This document shows positions 21,914 through 29,202 of a stretch of 29,305 nt of DNA, one piece after another (position 1 is the first letter of the stretch; each line of letters opens with the position of its first letter). Source of the DNA: a virus; the IMG/VR virus record IMGVR_UViG_3300032050_000599, positions 1 through 29,305 of that record, one strand, 5' to 3'. The translations under genes and the position numbers were made by a program. A model generated the notes under the pieces. That model saw nothing but the letters and a program-made list of their open reading frames with translations, was not told the DNA's origin and made no database searches.

Positions 21914-22618
21914 ATGTCCAAAGTCAGGAAGCGAACCAAGAAAGAGAGCTTGGCTGCGGAACTGGGTACGGACCACAAGGTAGAAAAGCGAGACGACTCC
22001 AAGCTAGAGCCAAAAACTGCCGCCCAGTCAGAGTATCTGACGGCGATTCGGTCGTCAGTTGTCACTTTTGGTGTCGGCCCCGCAGGAACTGGCAAGACAT
22101 ACATTGCGACCTGTGAGGCAGCAGAGGCACTTAAGAGTCGGCAAGTCAGAAAAATCATCGTTACGCGCCCAGCTGTGGAGGCAGGCGAGGAGCTCGGCTT
22201 TCTCCCTGGCTCGCTGGAAGAGAAGTTCGACCCGTATTTTCGGCCTGTAAAGGCGATTCTCGAGGCCCGACTTGGCAAAAGTCAGGTCGAGTACATGGTG
22301 AAGCGGGGCACAATCGAGGCGCTACCGCTGGCCTATATGCGTGGGCATACCTTCGACAACTGCTTTGTCCTCTTCGACGAGGCACAAAATGCCAGTTCCG
22401 TTCAGATGAAGTTGTTTCTGACCCGCGTTGGCAATCACTCGAAAGTCGTGGTCAACGGCGATATCAGGCAGCGTGACATCCCGAATGCGAATGGCTTGGA
22501 GGACGCTGTACACCGCACCCGGTCGATTGGCGGCGTTAGCGTTGTCAACTTCACCAAGGCGGATATTGTGCGCTCCGGGATTTCGCAGCGCATTGTCGAA
22601 GTCTACGAGACTGACTGA
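21914..22618 (+). CDS. phoH: PhoH-like ATPase
   Basis: This 234-residue P-loop ATPase of the PhoH family is a common phage gene. Walker A is GPAGTGKT with K61; Walker B is FVLFDEAQ with D155/E156. The family-specific segment TRPAVEAGEELGFLPG and the C-terminal GDIRQRDI are present. The first 40 residues are Lys/Arg/Glu-rich and probably disordered. PhoH proteins are linked to RNA metabolism and phosphate stress, but the phage role is unsettled. It starts four bases after the phosphoesterase stop. Confidence 0.92.
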   Translation: MSKVRKRTKKESLAAELGTDHKVEKRDDSKLEPKTAAQSEYLTAIRSSVVTFGVGPAGTGKTYIATCEAAEALKSRQVRKIIVTRPAVEAGEELGFLPGSLEEKFDPYFRPVKAILEARLGKSQVEYMVKRGTIEALPLAYMRGHTFDNCFVLFDEAQNASSVQMKLFLTRVGNHSKVVVNGDIRQRDIPNANGLEDAVHRTRSIGGVSVVNFTKADIVRSGISQRIVEVYETD

Positions 22619-22636
22619 AAAAACAAAGCCGCCCGA

Positions 22637-22642
22637 TATAAT
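22637..22642 (+). promoter_or_regulatory. Consensus -10 box TATAAT directly before a start codon
   Basis: A perfect TATAAT ends six bases before the ATG at 22649, so transcription would begin at or next to the start codon. No Shine-Dalgarno is visible. A -35 is not clear (CTGACT at 22611-22616 is 20 bases away). Confidence 0.5.
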
Positions 22643-22648
22643 CAACCC

Positions 22649-23131
22649 ATGATTGTTGATGCTATCGGAAAGAGTAACGGGCCTTACTTTGGTAGACACT
22701 TCAGCGACCTGGAGCTAGACTCTAGGTCACTGACTTCAATTCCAGAGAAGTATCTTGCTGGCGAAGCAAGACTGTATACGACTAAGAATGCAAAGTACCG
22801 CAGCCTACATCCTATGGCCGCTACGATGCTCTTTGCAGAAGCCTATGTCGCTGCCTACAGATGGGCACTTCGGAAGCGAGAAGACTTCAGGCTGGTTGAT
22901 AAGCACCGTATCTTTTCGGCGGCCAACCCTATGGACGACACCGAGCAGAATCGGGTCGGCCTGTGGGCAGCTCGCCGAGCAGCCGATTCCATCGGTGCAG
23001 ACTATGAGCAATTTTGCTTCCATGCTCTAGACTATTCAGAGCGTGCAGGTTGGAAGCGACTCGCCTTACCTCGCGAGTTGGCAAACAGCAATGTCGTTGA
23101 AGCGGTCGTCAAGAAATTGGCCGGCCATTGA
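22649..23131 (+). CDS. Conserved-looking phage protein, unknown function
   Basis: This 160-residue protein has no family I recognise. It appears mostly helical, with an N-terminal loop region, a YTTKNAKYRSLHPMA segment (residues about 43-57) and Arg/Lys-rich amphipathic helices (AYRWALRKRE). There is no membrane segment, signal peptide or metal motif. Position between PhoH and the Hfq-like/helicase genes suggests a nucleic-acid role. The ATG lacks a ribosome-binding site and sits just after a TATAAT, suggesting a leaderless message. Confidence 0.65.
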   Translation: MIVDAIGKSNGPYFGRHFSDLELDSRSLTSIPEKYLAGEARLYTTKNAKYRSLHPMAATMLFAEAYVAAYRWALRKREDFRLVDKHRIFSAANPMDDTEQNRVGLWAARRAADSIGADYEQFCFHALDYSERAGWKRLALPRELANSNVVEAVVKKLAGH

Positions 23132-23150
23132 TTTTTGTCTCAAACAGTAA

Positions 23151-23162
23151 GTAACGGGTGAA
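23151..23162. promoter_or_regulatory. Intergenic motif GTAACGGGTGAA before the Hfq-like gene
   Basis: A degenerate member of the GTCA-N4-TGAC set lying just before the ATG at 23167. Its GGTGA (23157-23161) also matches the anti-Shine-Dalgarno at a five-base spacing, so a bound regulator here could block translation start. Confidence 0.4.
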
Positions 23163-23166
23163 TAAC

Positions 23167-23478
23167 ATGAGTGATGAAAACGTGACCATTCGTCAGCAAC
23201 TTGGACTTCCCGAGCGGGGTCGAGTTCGTGCCTATGGAACCAGCCGGTCGCCGGTTCGCAAGGAAGTTAACCGCAAGGAAGGCCATGACGCCTTGATTGA
23301 TATGCTGCGGCACAAGAATGTCCGCATCACAATCGTGGCAATCTCCGGTGAGGAGCACGTCGGTCGTCTTAGCCAGTCGGACCGCTTTACCGTGTCGTTC
23401 TTCCGGGATGGCGAGGAAAACCCGACCATCTTCTTCAAGCACGCCATCGAGTCGTTCACCCTCGAAATCCTGGAGTAA
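23167..23478 (+). CDS. Hfq/Sm-like RNA-binding protein
   Basis: This 103-residue protein has a basic N-terminal extension (residues 1-38) followed by an Sm fold (39-102) that aligns with bacterial Hfq almost without gaps. The HDALIDMLRHKNV helix matches the Hfq N-terminal helix. Sm1 follows as ITIVAISG..VGRLSQSDRF, keeping G61, G66, D72 and F74 (Hfq G29, G34, D40, F42). Sm2 contains FFKHAIESF, matching YKHAIST with K91 and H92 (Hfq K56, H57). The U-rich-RNA (proximal) pocket is thus partly conserved, with Hfq Q8 and Q41 replaced by H40 and R73. The A-rich-RNA (distal) contacts are changed (Hfq Y25, I30, L32 are V, E, H). It lies three bases upstream of the helicase gene. The GTG at 23158 is an alternative start; GGTGA favours ATG 23167. 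The fold is a strong inference, the target RNAs unknown. Confidence 0.8.
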   Translation: MSDENVTIRQQLGLPERGRVRAYGTSRSPVRKEVNRKEGHDALIDMLRHKNVRITIVAISGEEHVGRLSQSDRFTVSFFRDGEENPTIFFKHAIESFTLEILE

Positions 23479-23481
23479 GCC

Positions 23482-24804
23482 ATGTCCGAGGAACTCGAGA
23501 AGTTCCAGTTTGACGAGGCTTTCCAGACCACCATCGTGGCCCTGCTGTGCAGGGACGTGGACTTTCACATCCGTACGGATGGCCTCATTAAGCCGGAGCA
23601 GTTCTCCAACGAACTAGAGGCGGGCATTGCGTCCTGCTTTCTGGAGTACTTCCAGAAATATCGCACCATCCCTCGCGGGAAGGGCGCGATTACCGAGGTC
23701 ATCAAGGATGGGATTGTCAAAAAGAAATTCCGCAAGGGGGTAGTCCATGAAATCCCGGCCACCCTGACTGCGCTGAATGATGTGGTCATCGCGGACCGGG
23801 ACTTCGTAATCGACAAGGTCGCCGAGTTCGCTCGGCACCAGGCCTTGAAGGTGGCAATTCTCGAGTCCGTCGACCTGGTGGACAAAGGCAAGTTCGACGA
23901 TGTTGAGCGCGTGGTCAAGCGCGCCAGCGAAGTCGGCGTGGTGGAGACCGACCAGGGCTACTCCTACTTCGACACCATCGAGGAGCGGAAGCTTTACCGC
24001 GAAGACCTGGTGGCTGGCCGAATCTCGAAGTCTGGCATCACCACCGGCATCGAAATCATGGACACCATCCTCTACCACGGCGGGTGGGGCCGGAAGGAGC
24101 TGTCCATCTACATGGGCGGCCCCAAGTCCGGCAAGAGTATGGCGCTGATTGATTCGGCTCGAGCCGCCTGCTTTGCTGGCCACAACGTGATGTATGTCAC
24201 GCTGGAACTTTCCGCCAAGATTGTTGCGGAGCGGCTCGACGCCAACATCTCCGAAATCAGCCTGTCGACGCTTGGAATTTCCGCCTTAGAGGTCGCCGAC
24301 CGTATAGAAACGGCAAGAAAAGACTGTGGCTTACTTCGTATTCACGAGTTCCCAACGGGTTCCTTGACGCCAAAGGCGTTGGTACGGCTGCTCCATCATT
24401 ACAAGGCGAAAGGCACGACCTTCGATATGGTCGTCCTGGACTACTTGGACCTGATGGCGCCGGACTATCGGACGACAGAATCCATCGAAAACTCCAAGCA
24501 AATATACACCGGGGTCCGCGCCATCGCTCAGATGGAAAATTTGGCCTTGGTATCTGCGACCCAGACCAATCGAGAAGGTTTCCAGCAGGCTGTTCAAAGG
24601 ATGGAGCACGTTTCCGAGGACATTAACAAGGCGCGCATCGTCGACCTTCTTATCTCTATCAACTCCACGGAAGACGAGAAGGCCAGACAAGAGGCGCGGC
24701 TTTACTTCGCAGCGTCGAGAAACCAGGAAGATGGAATCACCATTCGTGTTAAGCAGGCGCTCGAGCGCGCGAAGTTCATTGCTAGGGTAATTGGTAAAGA
24801 GTAA
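23482..24804 (+). CDS. DnaB-type replicative helicase
   Basis: This 440-residue protein unwinds DNA at the fork. Residues 1-150 form a helical N-terminal domain like the DnaB primase-interacting domain. The RecA-type motor follows: Walker A GGPKSGKS (K218), the VTLELSA segment, Walker B MVVLDYLD (D320), and a SATQTNREG sensor (motif H3). The C-terminal RNQEDG region fits motif H4. It is close to E. coli DnaB in length (471). It is followed five bases later by the primase gene, so the two are co-expressed; no helicase loader is seen in the window. Confidence 0.9.
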   Translation: MSEELEKFQFDEAFQTTIVALLCRDVDFHIRTDGLIKPEQFSNELEAGIASCFLEYFQKYRTIPRGKGAITEVIKDGIVKKKFRKGVVHEIPATLTALNDVVIADRDFVIDKVAEFARHQALKVAILESVDLVDKGKFDDVERVVKRASEVGVVETDQGYSYFDTIEERKLYREDLVAGRISKSGITTGIEIMDTILYHGGWGRKELSIYMGGPKSGKSMALIDSARAACFAGHNVMYVTLELSAKIVAERLDANISEISLSTLGISALEVADRIETARKDCGLLRIHEFPTGSLTPKALVRLLHHYKAKGTTFDMVVLDYLDLMAPDYRTTESIENSKQIYTGVRAIAQMENLALVSATQTNREGFQQAVQRMEHVSEDINKARIVDLLISINSTEDEKARQEARLYFAASRNQEDGITIRVKQALERAKFIARVIGKE

Positions 24805-24809
24805 TCCGA

Positions 24810-25889
24810 GTGTCGGAGTTAAACGAAATCTTGGAGGCGTTGGACTTGGAGTCCTACTTGGACCACATGGGGGTCGAGTATAGGACGCGCCCTGGCTCTT
24901 CGGGCAGGCAGCTGAACATCAAAACCTGCCCGTCCTGCGGAGACAACAATTGGAAAGTCTACGCCAACGAATCTACGGGCCTTGGCAACTGCTTCAAAGG
25001 CGGTTGCCAGCTTGGAACCTTCAACAAGTATAAGTTCATCCGTGCGCTCCTTGGAGACGCAGCCCATCGCGAAGTCATCGCACATATAAAAGAGAGCGCG
25101 TCAGCGATGGGATGGCGGGCGCGGAGGAAGGCTGCGGCAGTAGATTGGAGCGGGAGCGTCGAGTTGCCGACCAGCATTGAATTGCCAGACATTGACGGCA
25201 ACAATCTGGAGTATCTCGAGAGCCGTGGAGTCACGGGCGACTTGGCCCGGTTCTTCAATCTTCGTTACTGCCATACTGGCGGGCACAAGATGGAAGTTGA
25301 TGGGGCCGTCTACCGCCAAGACTACTCTGGTCGGGTCATCATTCCGATATTCGACCTGGAGGGCAACCTCAAGACCTTTCAGGGCCGCGACATTACCGGG
25401 GCGAAGGAGCCGAAGTATCTATTCCCGCCTGGGCTGAGTGCGTCGGGCCGCTATCTCTATAACGGTCACAACGCTTGGCAGTCCAGCCACATTGTCGTGG
25501 GCGAAGGCGTGTTCGATGTGATAGCCATTCATGCAGCATTGCAGGAAGATCCGGCACTTCGTAATGTCGCTGCGGTAGGCACCTTCGGTATGCACCTATC
25601 TGTGGGGCTTGAAGGCGACACGCAGATAGATGCCTTTGCGTCCCTGAAGGCAGCAAACCTGCGAACCGTCACCATAATGTGGGACTCGGAGCCAGCCGCA
25701 CTTAGGTCTGCTATTAAGGCGGCGGATAAGCTCCGTGGCATCGGTTTGACGGTCAACATCGCCATTCTTCCAAAGGGTAAAGACCCCAACGAGGTATCTG
25801 GCGCGGTTGTTCGGAAGCAGTTTCTTGGTGCCGTCAATCCATCTGATGCCGCCGGCGCAAAGTCTCTCCTCAGGGCCATTATGTTTTGA
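24810..25889 (+). CDS. DnaG-type DNA primase with TOPRIM domain
   Basis: This 359-residue protein starts with GTG. A CHC2-like zinc finger uses C40, C43, C61 and C66. The TOPRIM domain has the catalytic Glu E232 in VVGEGVFD, an acidic pair D292-S-E294 in MWDSEPA where DxD is usual, and a GKDPNE motif (D325). It lacks the C-terminal helicase-binding domain of full-length DnaG, as is common in phages with a separate helicase. It makes RNA primers for lagging-strand synthesis together with the adjacent helicase. There is no good Shine-Dalgarno, so coupling to the helicase gene is likely. Confidence 0.87.
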   Translation: MSELNEILEALDLESYLDHMGVEYRTRPGSSGRQLNIKTCPSCGDNNWKVYANESTGLGNCFKGGCQLGTFNKYKFIRALLGDAAHREVIAHIKESASAMGWRARRKAAAVDWSGSVELPTSIELPDIDGNNLEYLESRGVTGDLARFFNLRYCHTGGHKMEVDGAVYRQDYSGRVIIPIFDLEGNLKTFQGRDITGAKEPKYLFPPGLSASGRYLYNGHNAWQSSHIVVGEGVFDVIAIHAALQEDPALRNVAAVGTFGMHLSVGLEGDTQIDAFASLKAANLRTVTIMWDSEPAALRSAIKAADKLRGIGLTVNIAILPKGKDPNEVSGAVVRKQFLGAVNPSDAAGAKSLLRAIMF

Positions 25890-25911
25890 CCGCGCAACTA
25901 CCGTCCCAAAA

Positions 25912-25947
25912 ATCACGGGCGCGTGTAAGATATAAGTAACGACTGAG
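25912..25947. promoter_or_regulatory. Two motif copies and AT-rich stretch before the gene at 25959
   Basis: Two degenerate members of the dyad set lie here: ATCACGGGCGCG (25912-25923) and GTAACGACTGAG (25936-25947). Between them is TGTAAGATATAAG, which offers TAAGAT or TATAAG as a -10. The second copy overlaps the GAGGAGG ribosome-binding site (25945-25951). Confidence 0.45.
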
Positions 25948-25958
25948 GAGGTGTGTGT

Positions 25959-26582
25959 ATGACGGCGAAGGCAATTCATGTCCGACGCGCTCAAATTGAG
26001 TTTGTCGCCGAAAACGATTTTGGAAACCATACGACCAGGTACAAATGGGAGGTACTGAGTTCCACGTCGCTGGCTAAAATCTTCATCGCGGAGCGATACG
26101 GCTTTAAGGGTGAAACCTGTTGGGCTTGGCTTTTGAACTCGCCCACTGCCGCCATTACGCATTTGGCCGCTAGATTCCACAAACTCACGCTCAAGTACCA
26201 GGACAACAGACCAAAATTTATCTTTCACGACGGCAAGCATCTGGGTGACGCTTTGCTACTCAACGCCGAAATACCTCCAATTTCAAGTTGGGTGTCGGGT
26301 ATGGTCAATGACGAGACGAAGATGAGGCCCTTCAGAAACGCGCTGTACCGATTCGGTACGGACCTTCGGCCCTCTCCTGCGACATCCGGGGATATCGAGG
26401 CGTTTGTCACCAGCATCCATGCGTATGCTATGGCGACAAACATAAGTTATCCGGTCATCCCGTCTGGACTGTCAGTTACTCCAGTACCGACTTCAGCAGC
26501 CGGTCTTTCTGCTGCATTTGAGTCGCCTATTGAATTGCCTATCGAGTCGACTTCCAGGCCTGCAACTTGGGGTGCATGGTAA
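25959..26582 (+). CDS. Hypothetical protein, unknown function
   Basis: This 207-residue protein is not one I recognise. Residues 1-150 look like a mixed alpha/beta folded domain with aromatic-rich segments (TCWAWLLN, PKFIFHDGK). The last 45 residues are Pro/Ser/Thr-rich and probably disordered. There are no metal or nucleotide motifs. ATG 25959 with GAGGAGG at seven bases is preferred to GTG 25953. It overlaps the next gene by one base (TAATG) and seems to head a sub-operon with its own promoter region. Confidence 0.65.
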   Translation: MTAKAIHVRRAQIEFVAENDFGNHTTRYKWEVLSSTSLAKIFIAERYGFKGETCWAWLLNSPTAAITHLAARFHKLTLKYQDNRPKFIFHDGKHLGDALLLNAEIPPISSWVSGMVNDETKMRPFRNALYRFGTDLRPSPATSGDIEAFVTSIHAYAMATNISYPVIPSGLSVTPVPTSAAGLSAAFESPIELPIESTSRPATWGAW

Positions 26583-27103
26583 TGACTAAGCCACTTGAAT
26601 ACTCAAAGCGCGGCGACAACACGCTGACCGTGAATTGCTCGGTCTACGGTGGGCATCGGCACTACGCTGTATGCCTCAATCTCATTGAGCGGATTGAGAA
26701 GCGCGACTACCAATCGAAAGACGCGGCTTGCATACGCGCCTTCAACTGCGGCGGTTGCCCTGCCAAAAAGATGCGCTCGGAGGAGCGACAGGCTGGACAC
26801 GCGCTCTTTTATACCCCACGCGAACCCACACCAGCCACAGGCGGCAGACCAAAGCCGGCGGTTGATGTGCTGAGTCCAAGTTTCCAGCGCGGATGGGACC
26901 GGGCTGGACTAGCAATTGCGGCAATCAAGAGGCGCGAATCCGGGTTGCCCGAGCCTGTTGAGACTGCCCCGCGACCCGAAAGGTCGGCTCCGGTCAGTCG
27001 CCCGACCAGACGACCTGCCAGAGTCGAGCCACAAGTCAGCACAGGAAATCTGTATGCAGATTTGGTAAATAAGATGATGGCAGAGCAAGCCAAAGATAAA
27101 TAA
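26582..27103 (+). CDS. Cysteine-rich hypothetical protein with Arg/Pro linker
   Basis: This 173-residue protein is coupled to the upstream gene. The N-terminal 60 residues contain C19, H25, H27, C31, C50, C56 and C59, including an NCGGC motif, so a small zinc-binding domain is plausible. Residues about 80-150 are Pro/Arg/Ser-rich and likely disordered. A short C-terminal helix (NLYADLVNKMMAEQ) could be a partner-binding tail. Possible roles are DNA or RNA binding near replication, but no family is recognised. Confidence 0.65.
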   Translation: MTKPLEYSKRGDNTLTVNCSVYGGHRHYAVCLNLIERIEKRDYQSKDAACIRAFNCGGCPAKKMRSEERQAGHALFYTPREPTPATGGRPKPAVDVLSPSFQRGWDRAGLAIAAIKRRESGLPEPVETAPRPERSAPVSRPTRRPARVEPQVSTGNLYADLVNKMMAEQAKDK

Positions 27104-27127
27104 TCAGACTAACTTGGTGAGGTAAAA

Positions 27128-28420
27128 ATGAATCTGATTTTGTCGGAATGTGTTAACCAGGTCCGCGCAGCGGGTAGCCGCAAGGAAAAGGTGGACCTGT
27201 TTAAGAAGTTTGTGGAGACCGTGCCAAACTTTGGCGAAATGGTTTCCCTTGCGATGGACCCCTCGATTGCCTTCAATGTTGGCAAGAACAGCGTGGAGCT
27301 GCGACTCTCAATCGCCGAGAAAGTTACCGGGGTACTTAATTCGAAGGACTTTGAGACGCTACGGCTTTTGGCAAGTCGCAAGATGAATAGAAGCAAAGGC
27401 GCAGAGTGGGCCAACAAGCGGTGCTCGGAACTGTTGTTCGACGAGGCACAACTTCTTGTTGCCATTCTCGACAAGGACCTGTCCTGGGGCCTGGGCGCAG
27501 GCACCATCAACACGGCTATTCCGGGCTTTCTGTTTGAGTTCTCCTGTATGCTCGCCGAGCCGTACGACAGTCGGAAAATCGAATATCCGTGTCGCATCGA
27601 GCCTAAGTACGACGGTATGCGGGTGCTCTCGGTCGTGGATGCGTCTGGCGTCAAGTTCTACACCAGAAGCGGCAAACCTGTGACCTCCCTACCCGAATCG
27701 CTGGAAAAGTCGCTGCAAAATATTGCCAACAAGTTGTGTTCCGACGAAGGGTGCGACGCCGTAGTTATTGATGGCGAAGTGATGGGCAAGTCTTTCAAGG
27801 AGACGATGGAAAAGGCCCGTCGCAAGTCTGAAGTTTTCCACGATGCGACCTACCATGTATTTGACTGGCTGCCGTACGAGGCCTTCAGAAAGGCTGGCAA
27901 GCAGTCTTGGACGGAAAAGAACTATGCGGCGCGTCGGCAGGCTCTTGTCACTGCGGTTAACCTGTCCGCGCTCAAATTCAACGACGGTCCGGCCTCCATT
28001 AGTTTCCCTCCGTCCTATGTGGCTTCCTCCGAAGAAGAAGTCACCCATTACTATGGCGCCTTCCGAGACAAAGGCTTCGAGGGCGCAATCATCAAGGCGC
28101 CTAATAGCGGCTATGTCGGCAAGCGGTCTTCAGCCTGGATCAAGATGAAGGCCGAGGACTCCGAAGATTTGGAAATCATCGGTTTCGAGGAGGGCGAAGG
28201 CAAGTTTGTCGGCACTCTCGGCGCTCTTATTGTGGACCGCAAGGGTGTGCCGGTTCGTGTCGGCTCGGGCATCAGCGACGAGGACCGAAATCTCATCTGG
28301 CGCAATCGAGAAGTTTATCGCCACAAACTTGCGGAAGTTCAGTTCCAGGAAGTCACGGAGGCCGGCTCGCTTCGGCACCCGCGCTTCGTTTCCCTCAGAA
28401 TGGATAAGTCGGAGTGGTGA
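27128..28420 (+). CDS. ATP-dependent DNA ligase
   Basis: This 430-residue enzyme seals nicks in DNA using ATP. The nucleotidyltransferase motif I is EPKYDGMR with adenylated lysine K160. E217 lies in VIDGEVM (motif III region), the HVFDWLP strand is present, EGAIIKAP is motif IV and AWIKMK is motif V. A C-terminal OB-fold (GFEEGEGKFVGTLGALIVD) follows. It is longer than T7 ligase (359) because of about 150 N-terminal residues that look helical. GGTGAGG precedes the ATG. The stop overlaps the guanylate kinase start. Confidence 0.93.
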   Translation: MNLILSECVNQVRAAGSRKEKVDLFKKFVETVPNFGEMVSLAMDPSIAFNVGKNSVELRLSIAEKVTGVLNSKDFETLRLLASRKMNRSKGAEWANKRCSELLFDEAQLLVAILDKDLSWGLGAGTINTAIPGFLFEFSCMLAEPYDSRKIEYPCRIEPKYDGMRVLSVVDASGVKFYTRSGKPVTSLPESLEKSLQNIANKLCSDEGCDAVVIDGEVMGKSFKETMEKARRKSEVFHDATYHVFDWLPYEAFRKAGKQSWTEKNYAARRQALVTAVNLSALKFNDGPASISFPPSYVASSEEEVTHYYGAFRDKGFEGAIIKAPNSGYVGKRSSAWIKMKAEDSEDLEIIGFEEGEGKFVGTLGALIVDRKGVPVRVGSGISDEDRNLIWRNREVYRHKLAEVQFQEVTEAGSLRHPRFVSLRMDKSEW

Positions 28421-29040
28421 TGAAACCTATCAATGCAATCGTAAGCCTTACTGGTCCGTCGCTCTCTGGAAAGACGACCCTTATGCGGACCCTGCAATCG
28501 CGGGGCGGCTTCAAGGAGATTGTCAGTCACACTACCAGACCCTCTCGCGCAGGCGAGCGGGACATGGTGGATTACTATTTCGTCTCGGACGAGGAGTTTG
28601 AGTCCGTAGAAATGGCCGAGCGGGTAGAGTACGGCGGCTATAAGTACGGCGTAGCGGTTCACAGTGTAAAAGCCGCAATCCAGAGCGGTCAGGTTCCTAT
28701 CGTTATCGTGGAGCCAAACGGCGCGATGCAGTTGGCTAGGGTCGCCAACCAGTACGGCTGGAAACACATCAAGGTATTCATCAACATCACGCCGAGCCTT
28801 CAGCGGCATAGGTTTGCTCAGCGGATGTTCCAGGATATCGAAGCCGACTGGGAGATTTACAGGCGACGCTTTCTCCTGACCCGTGCGGAGCTGGAGTGGG
28901 TTTCGTTGATGCCATGGGATTACTGCCTGGAGCAGTTTGAAGAGCGGTCGCAGGATTGGCAGGTCAACCAGTTGACCAGGTTCATTTTTGACCGTCTTCA
29001 CCAGTCAGAATCAGGCTCTCAATCCGACACAGCGGACTGA
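28420..29040 (+). CDS. gmk: Guanylate kinase
   Basis: This 206-residue enzyme phosphorylates GMP/dGMP to the diphosphate, supporting dGTP supply. The P-loop is GPSLSGKT with K18. The nucleotide-binding signature SHTTRPSRAGERDMVDYYF and the following F-V-S-x-E-E-F are clear, as is YGGYKYGV matching the family's GxxYGT. Length is close to that of E. coli Gmk (207). ATG 28420, overlapping the ligase TGA and preceded by GGAG, is preferred to GTG 28414. Confidence 0.92.
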   Translation: MKPINAIVSLTGPSLSGKTTLMRTLQSRGGFKEIVSHTTRPSRAGERDMVDYYFVSDEEFESVEMAERVEYGGYKYGVAVHSVKAAIQSGQVPIVIVEPNGAMQLARVANQYGWKHIKVFINITPSLQRHRFAQRMFQDIEADWEIYRRRFLLTRAELEWVSLMPWDYCLEQFEERSQDWQVNQLTRFIFDRLHQSESGSQSDTAD

Positions 29041-29124
29041 GCAATCGCTTTGGCTTCCACATAGAGTAAGTCAGTGCCAACAACAAGAAAAACAAAGTTG
29101 GTCATTTATCGGTATCTGATTGGT

Positions 29125-29163
29125 AAGTGCTTGGAGAGTCTGTAATCCAAGCACTTTCTTTCT
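29125..29163 (+). terminator. Rho-independent terminator after guanylate kinase
   Basis: A perfect 11-bp stem (AAGTGCTTGGA with TCCAAGCACTT) and 10-base loop is followed by TTTCTTTCT. It ends the replication transcript that includes ligase and kinase. TATACT at 29163-29168 just after it may be the -10 of the next unit. Confidence 0.85.
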
Positions 29164-29179
29164 ATACTAGAAAAACAAA

Positions 29180-29191
29180 GTCACCCATGAC
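29180..29191. promoter_or_regulatory. Intergenic dyad GTCACCCATGAC before the last gene
   Basis: A full GTCA-N4-TGAC site lies downstream of the TATACT box and next to the GGAGG ribosome-binding site. A repeat of 13 bases, AGAAAAACAAAGT, ends in this site (29169-29181) and also occurs at 29086-29098 before the terminator. Confidence 0.45.
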
Positions 29192-29202
29192 GGAGGTATC
29201 TG

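Noticed and set aside
23102-23140. Terminator before the Hfq-like gene (GGCCGGCC followed by TTTTT)
   Set aside because: The palindrome has no room for a loop and lies inside the coding end, so no stable hairpin-plus-U-tract structure forms.
29074-29145. 23-codon GTG-started frame before the terminator, a possible leader peptide
   Set aside because: Weak ribosome-binding site, and its stop falls in the hairpin loop; chance cannot be excluded and no attenuator-type repeats of one codon are seen.
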